DNA of 64,000 nucleotides, taken from Brucella tritici (GTDB lineage Bacteria; Pseudomonadota; Alphaproteobacteria; Rhizobiales; Rhizobiaceae). The notes beneath the pieces were generated by a model, which was not told the DNA's origin, ran no database searches, and saw nothing but the letters and a program-made list of their open reading frames with translations. Each line of letters starts with the position of its first letter. Within the stretch, counting starts at the first letter, position 1. Positions 27,294-35,899 of this stretch are shown here, one piece after another. Made by a program: the position numbers and the translations under genes. The stretch is from positions 372,001-436,000 of the forward strand of contig NZ_CADEAR010000001.1 of the NCBI RefSeq assembly GCF_902825325.1. Reading direction: 5' to 3'.

Positions 27294-28561
27294 ATTTCCC
27301 TCGGCTGGAACTGTCGGTCGAGAACCGGCATGGCCGCCGGGACCATTTTCTCCTCAAGGCGCGAGATGGCGGATTGCCAGACGGCTGCACCATATTCCCG
27401 CGAATAGGCCGTCTCCATCAGATAGCGCGCATTGTTGCCCATCGACATGCGGCCGACGGGCGAATGGCGCAGATGAAGGATCGCATCGACCAGCGCATCG
27501 ACATTGCCCGGTCTCAGCGCCATGCCACACTGAAAGTCACGGACAATCGAACCGATTTCACCTTCCGTATCGCCGATAAAGATTGTCGGGCGGGCGGCGG
27601 CAAGCACGCCATAGAACTTGCTGGGCACAATGCAATGTTCCAGCTCCGGCTTCAGGGAGACGAGATGCACATTGGCCGCACCGAGGCTTTCGGAAAGCTT
27701 CTCCACGGGCTGGAACGGTTTCATCATCACATTGGTCAGGCCGCGCCGTTTGACCTCGCTTTCGACGAAACCGCGCTGCTGCCCCTCGCCAATCATCAGA
27801 AAGACTATACTTTTCATATGTTTGAGCCGTTCGGCAGCGTCGAGAACTGTCTTGAACTCATGCGCGCGCCCGAAATTGCCCGAGTATCCGACGACGAATT
27901 TTCGACCAAGCCCCCAAGCACGGCGCAAAGGATTTTGCGCCGGTTCCACCGGAACAATTTCATTGCGGTCCGCCCAGTGGTGAACCACGCTCAGGCTCTC
28001 CGCCGGAATGTCCCGCGTCGAAAGATATTGCGCCATGCGTTCTATCGGACAAATGGTCAGCGCGGACTGGCGCATCGACCAGTTACGCAGGATCAAGGCG
28101 AGCTTGCCGGAAATGGTGTCGGACTTGATGAGACCGAGTTCCATCGCAGTTTCAGGGAAAAGATCCATCACCCAGTTGACCAACTTTGCCCGACGCATAC
28201 GGACTGGGAGTGCTGCCGAAACAGATAAAAGCGGCGGATCGGTGCAGACGACGCAGACATCGTCCTTTCTGGCATTGGAAGCGAACCAGGCTGCGGCGGA
28301 CAAATGAAAGGTCGCATAATCGACCGCGCGCCCGACAAGCTTTCCCCGACCGAATCCCGAGGTCCATATGCGGTGTACATCCACGCCGTCGATCGTTTCG
28401 CGCGCGGGCAAAACGTCCTTTCGATTGTCGTGATAGCTGCGGCTTGCCAGCACCGTGGTTTCAATGCCTTCTCGCACAAGTGTATGGGCAAGGCTCGTCA
28501 CCATTCGGCTCGTCGCCGACTGGTCCGGGTAAAAGTAACGATTGGCAAGCACCACACGCAT
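27290..28561 (-). CDS. Glycosyltransferase family 4 (WbuB/WcaI-like)
   Basis: 423 aa. The N-terminus VLANRYFYPDQSATSRMV matches the WbuB/WcaI group that carries fucosyl- or acetamidofucosyl-type transferases in several polysaccharide clusters. The donor domain has FVVGYSGNFGRAHEF near residue 222, IGEGQQRGF near 258 and KPELEHCIVPSKFYGVLAAARP near residues 304-325. With gmd/fcl divergently transcribed next door, L-fucose is a candidate donor sugar, but this is only a neighbourhood inference. It is the first gene of the three-gene operon. Confidence 0.82.
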   Translation of the reverse strand: MRVVLANRYFYPDQSATSRMVTSLAHTLVREGIETTVLASRSYHDNRKDVLPARETIDGVDVHRIWTSGFGRGKLVGRAVDYATFHLSAAAWFASNARKDDVCVVCTDPPLLSVSAALPVRMRRAKLVNWVMDLFPETAMELGLIKSDTISGKLALILRNWSMRQSALTICPIERMAQYLSTRDIPAESLSVVHHWADRNEIVPVEPAQNPLRRAWGLGRKFVVGYSGNFGRAHEFKTVLDAAERLKHMKSIVFLMIGEGQQRGFVESEVKRRGLTNVMMKPFQPVEKLSESLGAANVHLVSLKPELEHCIVPSKFYGVLAAARPTIFIGDTEGEIGSIVRDFQCGMALRPGNVDALVDAILHLRHSPVGRMSMGNNARYLMETAYSREYGAAVWQSAISRLEEKMVPAAMPVLDRQFQPREM

Positions 28562-28658
28562 GATTTCGCTTCCTATTGTTCGATCCCGTTAGAACGAGCA
28601 TCGCAATAGCGCGGCGGATACCGCAAGAAACACAAAGGCATGGCCCGTACCGACAGCG

Positions 28659-28675
28659 GGCGAACCGCCTACCTC
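28659..28675 (+). promoter_or_regulatory. GGCG-N3-CGCCTACCTC element, copy 3
   Basis: GGCG (28659-28662), AAC, CGCC (28666-28669), then TACCTC (28670-28675) and TTTGGG. It lies in the 260-base divergent spacer, 98 bases before the GT4 operon start and 147 bases before gmd, so it could control either. The rest of the spacer shows no gene. Confidence 0.45.
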
Positions 28676-28821
28676 TTTGGGTGAAACCGGCCATACCGGA
28701 CGCGCTTCAGACCTCATCCGAAGAGGGATGTTCCGGCTCGCAATTGCCGTTTTGGAGCCGTTCTGCCTGCGTGGGAAATCGCTAACATGGTTCCATCAAA
28801 TTTCTGATTGGAGGCAGGGTC

Positions 28822-29892
28822 TTGCAGGAGAAAACAGCTCTCATCGTCGGTGTGACCGGACAGGATGGCGCTTATCTGAGCGAACTTCTGCTCAAAAAGG
28901 GTTATCGCGTCCATGGTCTGAAACGGCGGTCTTCGTCGTTCAACACAGCGCGCATCGATCATCTCTATCAGGACCCGCATGAGGAGGACATTCGCTTCCG
29001 CCTGCATTTCGGAGACCTGACGGATGCTACCAATCTGTGCCGTGTCATACAGGAAGTGCGGCCCGACGAGATTTATAATCTGGGCGCGCAGAGCCATGTG
29101 CAGGTGAGTTTTGAAACGCCTGAATATACGGCGAATGCCGATGCGCTCGGCACGCTGCGGCTGCTTGAATCCATGCGCATCCTGGGGCTCGGCAAGACAT
29201 GCCGCTTCTACCAGGCTTCCACATCCGAACTCTTCGGCAACAGCTCGCCCCATGCGCAGAACGAACAGACGCCATTCGCGCCGCGCAGCCCCTATGCGAC
29301 GGCAAAGCTCTACGCCTACTGGACGACGGTGAATTATCGCGACGCTTACGGCTTTCATGCTTCCAACGGCATTCTGTTCAATCATGAAAGCCCGCTTCGC
29401 GGCGAAACCTTCGTCACCCGCAAGATCACACGAGCCGTCGCCGCCATTGAACGTGGCCTTCAGGATAGGCTTCGGCTCGGTAATCTCGATGCCCGCCGTG
29501 ACTGGGGCCATGCCCGTGACTATGTCGAGGGCATGTGGCGCATCCTGCAGGAAGATACCGCCGACGACTACGTTCTGGCGACCGGCGAAACGCATACGGT
29601 GCGGGAGTTTGTCGAACATGCATTCAAGGCGGTAGACAAGGAGATCGAATGGCACGGCGACGGCGTGGAAGAAATCGGCCGCGACCGGAAATCCGGCAAT
29701 TGCCTGATTGAAATTGATCCGCGCTATTTCCGTCCAAACGAGGTCGACTTCCTGCTCGGCGACGCATCCAAGGCGAAAACGCGCCTCGGCTGGCAGCATA
29801 CGACCGGCTTCGACAATCTCGTCACCGAGATGGTCGATTGGGATTTGCGCAATATCATGCGGGAGGTTGGACGCAATGACTTCTATGGCTGA
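28822..29892 (+). CDS. gmd: GDP-mannose 4,6-dehydratase
   Basis: Converts GDP-D-mannose to GDP-4-keto-6-deoxy-D-mannose (356 aa). Strong signatures: [15 protein letters not shown] near residues 10-24, [12 protein letters not shown] near 32-43, [18 protein letters not shown] near 88-105, the STSELFG and [12 protein letters not shown] catalytic Ser and Tyr-x3-Lys segments near 132-160, and [17 protein letters not shown] near 178-194. The start is TTG at 28822, supported by GGAGG about 8 bases upstream and exact match to the family N-terminus. It feeds fcl, which overlaps its 3' end by 17 bases. Confidence 0.95.
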   Translation: MQEKTALIVGVTGQDGAYLSELLLKKGYRVHGLKRRSSSFNTARIDHLYQDPHEEDIRFRLHFGDLTDATNLCRVIQEVRPDEIYNLGAQSHVQVSFETPEYTANADALGTLRLLESMRILGLGKTCRFYQASTSELFGNSSPHAQNEQTPFAPRSPYATAKLYAYWTTVNYRDAYGFHASNGILFNHESPLRGETFVTRKITRAVAAIERGLQDRLRLGNLDARRDWGHARDYVEGMWRILQEDTADDYVLATGETHTVREFVEHAFKAVDKEIEWHGDGVEEIGRDRKSGNCLIEIDPRYFRPNEVDFLLGDASKAKTRLGWQHTTGFDNLVTEMVDWDLRNIMREVGRNDFYG

Positions 29893-30856
29893 AACCGCAC
29901 CCACCCCACTCTATTCGCTCGAAGGCAAAAAGATATTTATTGCCGGACATACAGGCATGGTCGGTTCGGCCATACTGCGACGCTTGCAGGGCACGGATTG
30001 TGACATCATCACAGCACCACACAGCACCCTCGATCTGACCCGACAGGGAACGACTGAGAATTTCATTAGCGGCCGCAAGCCGGATGTCATCATCATCGCT
30101 GCCGCCCGCGTCGGCGGCATTCTGGCCAATTCGCAGTACCCGGCGGATTTTCTCTACGACAATCTCGCCATCGGCATGAATCTCATCCGCGCCGCCCAGC
30201 AGAACGGCGTCGAGCGCCTGTTGTGGCTCGGTTCAAGCTGCATCTATCCACGCGACGCCGCACAGCCACTCACCGAAGATGCGCTTCTGACCGGCCCGCT
30301 GGAACCGACCAACGAAGCCTATGCCATCGCCAAGATCGCCGGGCTGAAATATGCGCAAGCCTGCTCACGGCAGTATGGCAATCATTTCATGACGGCTATG
30401 CCGACCAATCTTTACGGCCCAAACGACAATTTTGACCCCAATAGCTCGCATGTCCTGCCGGCACTCATCCGGCGCATTCACGAGGCCAAGGTGAGAGGAA
30501 TGGATCATGTGACGCTCTGGGGCACAGGCAAGCCCTTGCGGGAATTCCTGCATGTGGACGACCTTGCAGATGCATGCCTGCACATGCTGCGCTTTTATGA
30601 CGGCATCGATCCCATGAATATCGGAACGGGTGAGGAGATTTCAATCAAGGACCTGGCGCTGACCGTCGCCCGCGTTGTCGGGTACGAAGGTCGCTTTGAA
30701 CATGATCTCAGCAAACCGGACGGCACTCCACGCAAACTCCTCGACACATCGCGGATGCGGGCGCTCGGCTGGAAACCGCTAATTCGTCTGGAGGACGGCC
30801 TGCGTAAAGTCTATCGCGATTGGTTGGAGGAAACCGCCGATCCTGTCGCCGCTTGA
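29876..30856 (+). CDS. fcl: GDP-L-fucose synthase
   Basis: Epimerises and reduces GDP-4-keto-6-deoxymannose to GDP-L-fucose with NADPH (326 aa). Seen are [18 protein letters not shown] near residue 18, AAARVGGI near 75, WLGSSCIYP near 118 with the catalytic Ser/Cys region, [12 protein letters not shown] near 148 with Tyr-x3-Lys, and [13 protein letters not shown] near 177. The start ATG 29876 lies inside gmd, giving a 17-base overlap and coupled translation. It shows that L-fucose is a precursor available for the polymer. Confidence 0.93.
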   Translation: MTSMAETAPTPLYSLEGKKIFIAGHTGMVGSAILRRLQGTDCDIITAPHSTLDLTRQGTTENFISGRKPDVIIIAAARVGGILANSQYPADFLYDNLAIGMNLIRAAQQNGVERLLWLGSSCIYPRDAAQPLTEDALLTGPLEPTNEAYAIAKIAGLKYAQACSRQYGNHFMTAMPTNLYGPNDNFDPNSSHVLPALIRRIHEAKVRGMDHVTLWGTGKPLREFLHVDDLADACLHMLRFYDGIDPMNIGTGEEISIKDLALTVARVVGYEGRFEHDLSKPDGTPRKLLDTSRMRALGWKPLIRLEDGLRKVYRDWLEETADPVAA

Positions 30857-30863
30857 AGCCCCC

Positions 30864-30886
30864 GGAAAAGCGTGTTCCGCTTTTCC
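30864..30886. terminator. Hairpin after fcl
   Basis: Perfect 9-bp inverted repeat, arms GGAAAAGCG and CGCTTTTCC with loop TGTTC, 8 bases after the fcl stop. There is no U-run, so it may be a processed hairpin or a small intergenic palindrome and not a classical terminator. Confidence 0.4.
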
Positions 30887-30931
30887 GATCAAGCCGCGAC
30901 GTTTCACTCTTACATTGTCAATCCTGGACAA

Positions 30932-30962
30932 GTCTCCTCAGCATCCCTCATGCTGAGGAGAC
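30932..30962. terminator. Probable bidirectional terminator hairpin between convergent operons
   Basis: Perfect 13-bp inverted repeat (arms GTCTCCTCAGCAT and ATGCTGAGGAGAC, loop CCCTC) in the 141-base spacer between the convergent fcl and ExoF-like genes. Its position suggests transcription termination from both sides. It lacks a strong T-tract; it may equally be a member of a dispersed palindrome family. Confidence 0.5.
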
Positions 30963-30997
30963 GCGCAGTCCTTTCCTGACTTTTGGAGAGCCTAAAC

Positions 30998-32245
30998 CTA
31001 TGACGGCGAGCCGCCGCCAATCTTGCTCATATCAAGCTCGACGCGCAGGATGTCACCCGGTTTGATTTCCGTACGCTCATTGGCAACGATATCCTGAAAG
31101 TTGCCATTGACGTTACGGCTGATCGAGAAGACCAGTTTCTGGCGCAGCGTGGCTGAGGAGATATCGCCGGAAGACTTGGCAATTTCAGCCATGGCCTGCA
31201 GTTGGGCATTGCTGCGGCGTTCCATGCGGGCCATGTTGAGGTCGATGTCCTGCAAGCTGGTGGCCGCATCGCTTCGGCGGATCTCCTCCAGATTGGCTAT
31301 GCGCTGCTGCACGGCAAGCTGGTTCTGCTTCGCCCGAGCGAGAAACGACCCCTGTTCCAGCGCGGCGCGCCGGGTAGCCGACAAATCCCGCTCCAGATCG
31401 CGAAGACTGGACTTTGCCGCAAGGCCGCGATCCACCAGCGACTTGCTGGAATCCACATTCTCTTGCAGCAGCGCGATTTCGGTGTCATGCAGCTTGATGC
31501 TCTGCTGCAAGGTCTGGATTTCATCGCCATAGCTTGCAACCTGTGCCTCAAGCGCCCGGCGCTCGGAAGCAAGATTGTTGCGGCGAACATCGAACAATGT
31601 CTTCTCGCCATCAAGCATGTGTTGCTGCAGGACTGCTGTTTCCTTGGTCGCAGGCGTTTGTTCCGGTAGAGTATAGGTAAAATCCGTGCCGTTCAGTTCG
31701 GCCTCGAAACGCGCACGCTTGATCGCCATTGCGGTAATTTGCAGCTGCAGATCGGTATATTCCTGCTGAGCAGCGATCAGCTGCACGCCTGCAGTGACCG
31801 CCGGAGACTCGGCCTTTCCTACCCCGCCGCCGAGCGCCGTTAGCTCAAGCGCCACCATGCCGGGCCGAAACTGGTATTTTCCAGGCGCCCTTACATCACC
31901 GACGACAAATACCGGCGCATACTGATTGACCGTTGCAGTGACCGTCAAACCCGGAATGTGCTGGGATAGCGATCCTGCAATCTTCTCGCTGATCTCATTT
32001 GTGGTCAGCCCGTTTACCGGGATATTGCCCACGACCGGATAGCCAATATTGCCATCCACATCGACGGGATAAAGCCCTGTGAGGGACGGCTGCCCGTAGA
32101 CAGTTACCTGAAGCACGTCGTTGGCACCCACACGATAGGCCTGCCCATCCGCAAGCGCTCCTAAAGTCCCGCCGATCAGAATAAGACTGGAAAGCACCGT
32201 TGCGCGGAGATATCTGCCACGATTGCTGAACACTTTGCTTGACAT
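30998..32245 (-). CDS. Polysaccharide export protein, OPX family (ExoF-like)
   Basis: 415 aa secreted protein. A signal peptide spans residues 1-31 (RGRYLRATVLSSLILIGGTLGALA), without a lipobox cysteine. A Poly_export domain follows (YRVGANDVLQVTVYGQP near residues 36-52), then an SLBB-like segment (FVVGDVRAPGKYQFRPGM near residue 118), then a long helical coiled coil (about residues 160-340). This is the ExoF arrangement, not full-length Wza. ATG 32245 has AGGGG upstream; a longer frame to 32344 would translate the mosaic repeat and is rejected. Together with the ExoP-like protein it would form the periplasm-spanning exporter. Confidence 0.85.
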   Translation of the reverse strand: MSSKVFSNRGRYLRATVLSSLILIGGTLGALADGQAYRVGANDVLQVTVYGQPSLTGLYPVDVDGNIGYPVVGNIPVNGLTTNEISEKIAGSLSQHIPGLTVTATVNQYAPVFVVGDVRAPGKYQFRPGMVALELTALGGGVGKAESPAVTAGVQLIAAQQEYTDLQLQITAMAIKRARFEAELNGTDFTYTLPEQTPATKETAVLQQHMLDGEKTLFDVRRNNLASERRALEAQVASYGDEIQTLQQSIKLHDTEIALLQENVDSSKSLVDRGLAAKSSLRDLERDLSATRRAALEQGSFLARAKQNQLAVQQRIANLEEIRRSDAATSLQDIDLNMARMERRSNAQLQAMAEIAKSSGDISSATLRQKLVFSISRNVNGNFQDIVANERTEIKPGDILRVELDMSKIGGGSPS

Positions 32246-32260
32246 GATCTGTGCCCCTTT

Positions 32261-32364
32261 AGAGCGCATCCCGAAAAGTGTGAAACCGTTTTCGGAAAAG
32301 ATGCGTGGTTCAAAACAAAGGATTAGAGCGCCGATCTGATCCAATCAGATCGAAGCGCGCTCTA
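32261..32364 (-). repeat. Mosaic palindromic intergenic repeat, copy B
   Basis: Inverse-orientation near copy of the element at 14665-14767, with the same modules in order (GCGCTTCGATCTGATTGGAT, GCGCTCTAATC, GCATCTTTTCCGAAAACGG, CACTTTTCGGGATGCGCTCT). The stop codon of the upstream ExoP-like gene (TAG, 32362-32364) is formed by the end of the repeat. Confidence 0.8.
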
Positions 32365-34557
32365 GGCCTGCTCTTGTACGCTGTCCGCCGCCGGTTTCCG
32401 TCGTCGCGAGAAGAAGGTCTTCATGCGCCGTGTTGCGCTCTGCAATCCCAATCCGCAAAGCGCGACTGGAAGCGCTATCCAGTTGGGATAAGACGAAGAA
32501 TTATGGTTCACGACCGCGAGTGCAGGCTTCCGTCCGAAAGATGCCATCGTCTGGATCAGCGCATTGGTCGCGTTCTGGTCCTGACGGTCGGACGGCACGA
32601 CGAGAAGCGCCGTATCGGTTGCCCGTGACAGGAGAACCGACCGCTTGTCCTCCATGACTGCCGGGAGGTCCACGAGGATGATCTTGTGATCGGCGCGCAA
32701 CTGGGCGATCAGATCAGCCAGCCAGTCTCCCTCGCGCATCTGCCTGTTGGGCTTGATGATGTCTATCCCCGAACCGTGATCGTGCACGAGCGTCGCGCCG
32801 GTAAGCGGACGTCCGGTGGACACAACACCGTAATCGTTATGCGGTAGACCGAAAGCCTCCGACAGACCCGACCGCTTGTTCGTCGCGTCGATGACCGCAA
32901 CCGTTATGCCTGTCGCGGCGATCTGTTGTGCAAGCGCGGTAATCAGCAGGGTCTTTCCTTCACCGTCGGACAGGGACACGACGGAAAGCGCTAGTGAATC
33001 CCGACCGCGTGTCAGCGCCCGCAGACGATCATGCACGGATTTGATTGCGCGGCCGAAAGGACTCGCCGGATCGAGACCGCGATTGACGAGAAGCGGCACC
33101 GTCAGTTGTGGCGAAACCGGCAGCAGCGTTGCCGCCGGAATGCCGGGCAGCACCAGAGACGCCGTCTGCGCAGGCCTGATCTTGTCGAATGTCTCCTTCA
33201 GCATGGTGCCGGCAAGCGCAACCAGACCGCCGAGCCCCAGCCCCAGAAGCAGCCAGTTTGCGAGGTTCGGGCTGGCCTTGGCCATTGCCGGTTCCGCAGG
33301 TGAGATCATCTGCGCTTCTGGTGCGGCGATACCATCCTGCTCGATCAGCTGCTTGTAACGCGTCAGATAGCTTTCATAGACGGTGCGGCTGGCATTGGCT
33401 TCGCGGTCGAGTTGCACGGCCTTGACCTGGGCCTGATTGGCTTCGGCGAGGTCAGCTTCCGCATTCCTCAACGCATCTTCCAGCCCGCTGCGCCGCTGGC
33501 GCGCTATCTGGATTTCATTGCCGAGGCTCTTGATGATTTCTCCGACCTGACTTGAAATCTGCTGCTTCAGTGCTTCCCGTTCAGCCTTCAGCACCGGAAT
33601 TTCGGCACTTTTCAGAGCACCGTTCGACTGCAATTCGTCAAGCTGACGCTCGACGCGCGCCTCCTCGTTGCGCAAGGCCTGGATCGCAGGCGAAGCCAGA
33701 ACTTCGGCCAGAGCAGGTGCTTCATTATTGTTTTTCAGTTCTTCTGCGGTGCGCAACCGCGCTTCTGCCAGCGAAACCGCTCCCGTCGCGGCAACAATCT
33801 CGTTGTTCAGAGCCGCCACACGCTGTGCCTGGAAGCTGATCTGTCCCTGCTCACCTGCAAGCCGTGACTTCTGGCGGAATTCTTCCGCCGCACGCTCGGC
33901 GCCTTCAAGATCGCTGCGCAAAGTCCCAAGCTTCTCGCCGAGCCATTCGCTGATACGCCGCGTGGCCGACTGTTGCACATCGATCTGGTGATCGAGATAG
34001 GCCGTGGCAAAAGCATTGGCGACCTGAGCTGCATAGGCCCGATCAGAAGCGCGATACGAAATGAAGATGGTGTAGGACCGGCCGTCATTCGTAACCCGCA
34101 GCCGTGAAAGAAGAAGATCGATCTGCTGGCGTTCACGCATGGCCGGATCGATATCGCGTCCGCCTTTTTCCTGCTCTCCGGCATCGGAAGCGGACGACAA
34201 TACCGTACGCGAACGAAATGCCGTTGGCACGACGATGTTCTCCGCGTGCAGAATGTCGATGACCTTGCGCGCCATCATGCGTGAGTTGATGATGTCCAGT
34301 TCCGAACGCAGAACCGGGCTGTCCTGCGGCAGAGGCGTGATCGCGCTTTCATTGGGAAGCGCCTGTAATCGCCGCATATCCAGCACCAGCACGGACTCCG
34401 ACACATAACTGACCGGCGCAGTAAGATAGCCTGCAAAGCCGACAGCCACGCCTGCAAGCACCGGCACGATCAGCATCATTTTTCTACGTTTTATAGTGTC
34501 GAGCAGATCAGCCACCGGCTGCCGCCCGTTTCCTGCTGAAACGTCGGAGATAATCAC
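32362..34557 (-). CDS. Polysaccharide co-polymerase with BY-kinase-like domain (ExoP/Wzc-like)
   Basis: 731 aa. N-terminal Wzz domain: first transmembrane helix near residues 27-48, a long periplasmic coiled-coil (about 170-410), and a second helix LANWLLLGLGLGGLVALAG near residues 432-450. The cytoplasmic C-terminus has a P-loop SLSDGEGKTLL near residue 548, and a Walker B-like IILVDLPAV near residue 640. Two features are off type. The Walker A' segment reads VAVIDATNKRSG, lacking the second Asp of the usual DxD, and there is no C-terminal tyrosine cluster. Kinase activity is therefore doubtful. A GTG at 34557 with AAGGAG 7 bases upstream is preferred over the adjacent TTG. It sets chain length and couples synthesis to export. 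Confidence 0.83.
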   Translation of the reverse strand: MIISDVSAGNGRQPVADLLDTIKRRKMMLIVPVLAGVAVGFAGYLTAPVSYVSESVLVLDMRRLQALPNESAITPLPQDSPVLRSELDIINSRMMARKVIDILHAENIVVPTAFRSRTVLSSASDAGEQEKGGRDIDPAMRERQQIDLLLSRLRVTNDGRSYTIFISYRASDRAYAAQVANAFATAYLDHQIDVQQSATRRISEWLGEKLGTLRSDLEGAERAAEEFRQKSRLAGEQGQISFQAQRVAALNNEIVAATGAVSLAEARLRTAEELKNNNEAPALAEVLASPAIQALRNEEARVERQLDELQSNGALKSAEIPVLKAEREALKQQISSQVGEIIKSLGNEIQIARQRRSGLEDALRNAEADLAEANQAQVKAVQLDREANASRTVYESYLTRYKQLIEQDGIAAPEAQMISPAEPAMAKASPNLANWLLLGLGLGGLVALAGTMLKETFDKIRPAQTASLVLPGIPAATLLPVSPQLTVPLLVNRGLDPASPFGRAIKSVHDRLRALTRGRDSLALSVVSLSDGEGKTLLITALAQQIAATGITVAVIDATNKRSGLSEAFGLPHNDYGVVSTGRPLTGATLVHDHGSGIDIIKPNRQMREGDWLADLIAQLRADHKIILVDLPAVMEDKRSVLLSRATDTALLVVPSDRQDQNATNALIQTMASFGRKPALAVVNHNSSSYPNWIALPVALCGLGLQSATRRMKTFFSRRRKPAADSVQEQA

Positions 34558-34608
34558 CAAAATTCTCCTTCACGGAAGAGTTCAACCCACCCACTGGGTG
34601 CCGCCCGC

Positions 34609-34712
34609 TAGAGCATAATCCGACCGGAGCGAAGCGAAGATCGATAAGATTATGCTTATAATATAAGCAGTTATGGTGTCGATCTGATCCAACCGGAATG
34701 AAATTCGCTCTA
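34609..34712. repeat. Mosaic intergenic repeat, divergent type
   Basis: About 104 bases with TAGAGC / GCTCTA ends like the other copies and a shared GATCTGATCCAACCGG module, but a different interior (GAGCATAATCCGACCGGAGC, then a TTATGCTTATAATATAAGC palindrome). It fills most of the spacer between the regulator and the ExoP-like gene and could affect transcript processing. Confidence 0.6.
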
Positions 34713-34726
34713 ACGCCAGCCAAGTC

Positions 34727-35503
34727 CTACTGCAAATCGGAAAACGATGTTTCCGACGGAAACATCTCGTTGATAATGCAGGCCACCTCGGTTCGGTTGG
34801 ACGCCTTCAGCTTCTTCATGATGTTGCGGATATGAACCTTCACAGTGCTTTCACGCAGCTTCAGTTCATAGGCGATGATCTTGTTCGCCTTGCCCCGGCG
34901 CAGCGCATTGACCACTTCGGCCTGACGCTGGGTGAACATTCCGCCGAGAGGCTGCAGTCGCTGCGAATTTGGATCTGTTGCGTGACGGAGAGCAAGCACG
35001 CTGCTGGCCGGAACGAAGGTTCCACCTGCCATCGCAAGACGCAATGCTTCAACGCAGACATTCACATTGACCGATGTCGGGATATATCCCTTCACGCCAT
35101 GGTCGAGCGCTTTGAGAACCTGAGAGATTTCTTCCTTGTCCGCCAAAAGAATGACAGGCGCCGGAGCGCAATCGGTGACGATGCGATTGAGATAATTTCC
35201 GACAGCCGGGTCCGAGACCTTCTGACCGCCGATATTGAAGAGCACTGCGCCCGCCGTGCGGCCCCTACGCTGATGCTGCCACTGTTCGAACGAGCTGAAT
35301 GTGGCGATCGACATTTCGATACTGTGGTTCGTCAGTCCATGTGCGAGGCATTCGCGATCCAACGCACGGTTGTCTATAATGACCAGTAGCGGCAACATGC
35401 TGTCGTTCGGCTGTTCAGGCTTGAAAGAGGCATCCTTCGATGCAACGAAGCCGTTATTCTTTAACTCACTCGTCCTGTTACTGAATTGTGGAGAAATGTT
35501 CAT
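34727..35503 (-). CDS. LuxR-type regulator with degenerate receiver domain
   Basis: 258 aa NarL/FixJ-like protein. After a 35-residue polar N-terminus comes a receiver-like domain (LLVIIDNRALDRECLAHGL near residues 39-57; HGVKGYIPT with the conserved Lys near 138) and a LuxR HTH (TQRQAEVVNALRRGKANKII near 191-210, then ESTVKVHIRNIMKKL). The position of the phospho-acceptor Asp reads VLFNIGG, giving Asn90, and only one Asp remains of the acidic pair. It should therefore not be controlled by normal phosphorylation. GAGGGCGATCAA precedes the ATG. It is next to the ExoP/ExoF genes and may regulate the cluster. Confidence 0.85.
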   Translation of the reverse strand: MNISPQFSNRTSELKNNGFVASKDASFKPEQPNDSMLPLLVIIDNRALDRECLAHGLTNHSIEMSIATFSSFEQWQHQRRGRTAGAVLFNIGGQKVSDPAVGNYLNRIVTDCAPAPVILLADKEEISQVLKALDHGVKGYIPTSVNVNVCVEALRLAMAGGTFVPASSVLALRHATDPNSQRLQPLGGMFTQRQAEVVNALRRGKANKIIAYELKLRESTVKVHIRNIMKKLKASNRTEVACIINEMFPSETSFSDLQ

Positions 35504-35899
35504 TTGATCGCCCTCTAGTTTGACTTATGCGCACGACCCCATTGTTTGCACATCACAATCAAGTAAGCGCATCCTCTGCCTGTTCTATTTATCTTCATGA
35601 GATTTAGACAAAACCCCGGAAGCAATTCTTGTTTTTGTTCTTAATTTGACGAAAAGACTGCCCCAAAATTCTTTTAGTGTCATTAACCTAGATTAATGGC
35701 TTCAGCAGAATATGGTTTAGGCGAAGCGAAGATATATACCCAATTAGTGGTAGAAATTACTACCTTGCCAAAACAAATGCCCTCGCTGAAACTCATCACA
35801 GACCCAGCCTCTCCGGGACGAGCAGGGAAAACGAAACGCGGGGACGTCAGACTTACAACGCATCTTCTCCTTTACTGGGCAAAACAGCAGGTAGGCTAT
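35504..35899. other. Divergent regulatory spacer, LuxR-type / Crp-type genes
   Basis: 396 bases between the two starts I chose. The half near 35504-35700 is A/T-rich and is the likely promoter area for both genes. From 35696 a plus-strand frame is open into the Crp-type gene, so an N-terminal extension of 68 residues is formally possible, but its composition is not domain-like. No other gene is seen. Confidence 0.45.

Noticed and set aside
28714-29904. A 396-codon frame antisense to gmd
   Set aside because: gmd is unambiguous on the plus strand; the antisense protein has no domain.
32246-32344. N-terminal extension of the ExoF-like protein across the mosaic repeat
   Set aside because: The extension is translated repeat DNA; the signal peptide begins properly at 32245 after AGGGG.
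5835-34560. LPS O-antigen cluster instead of exopolysaccharide
   Set aside because: The presence of ExoF/ExoP-like export genes argues for an exported polymer; no O-antigen ligase or Wzm/Wzt pair is seen. It is not fully excluded.
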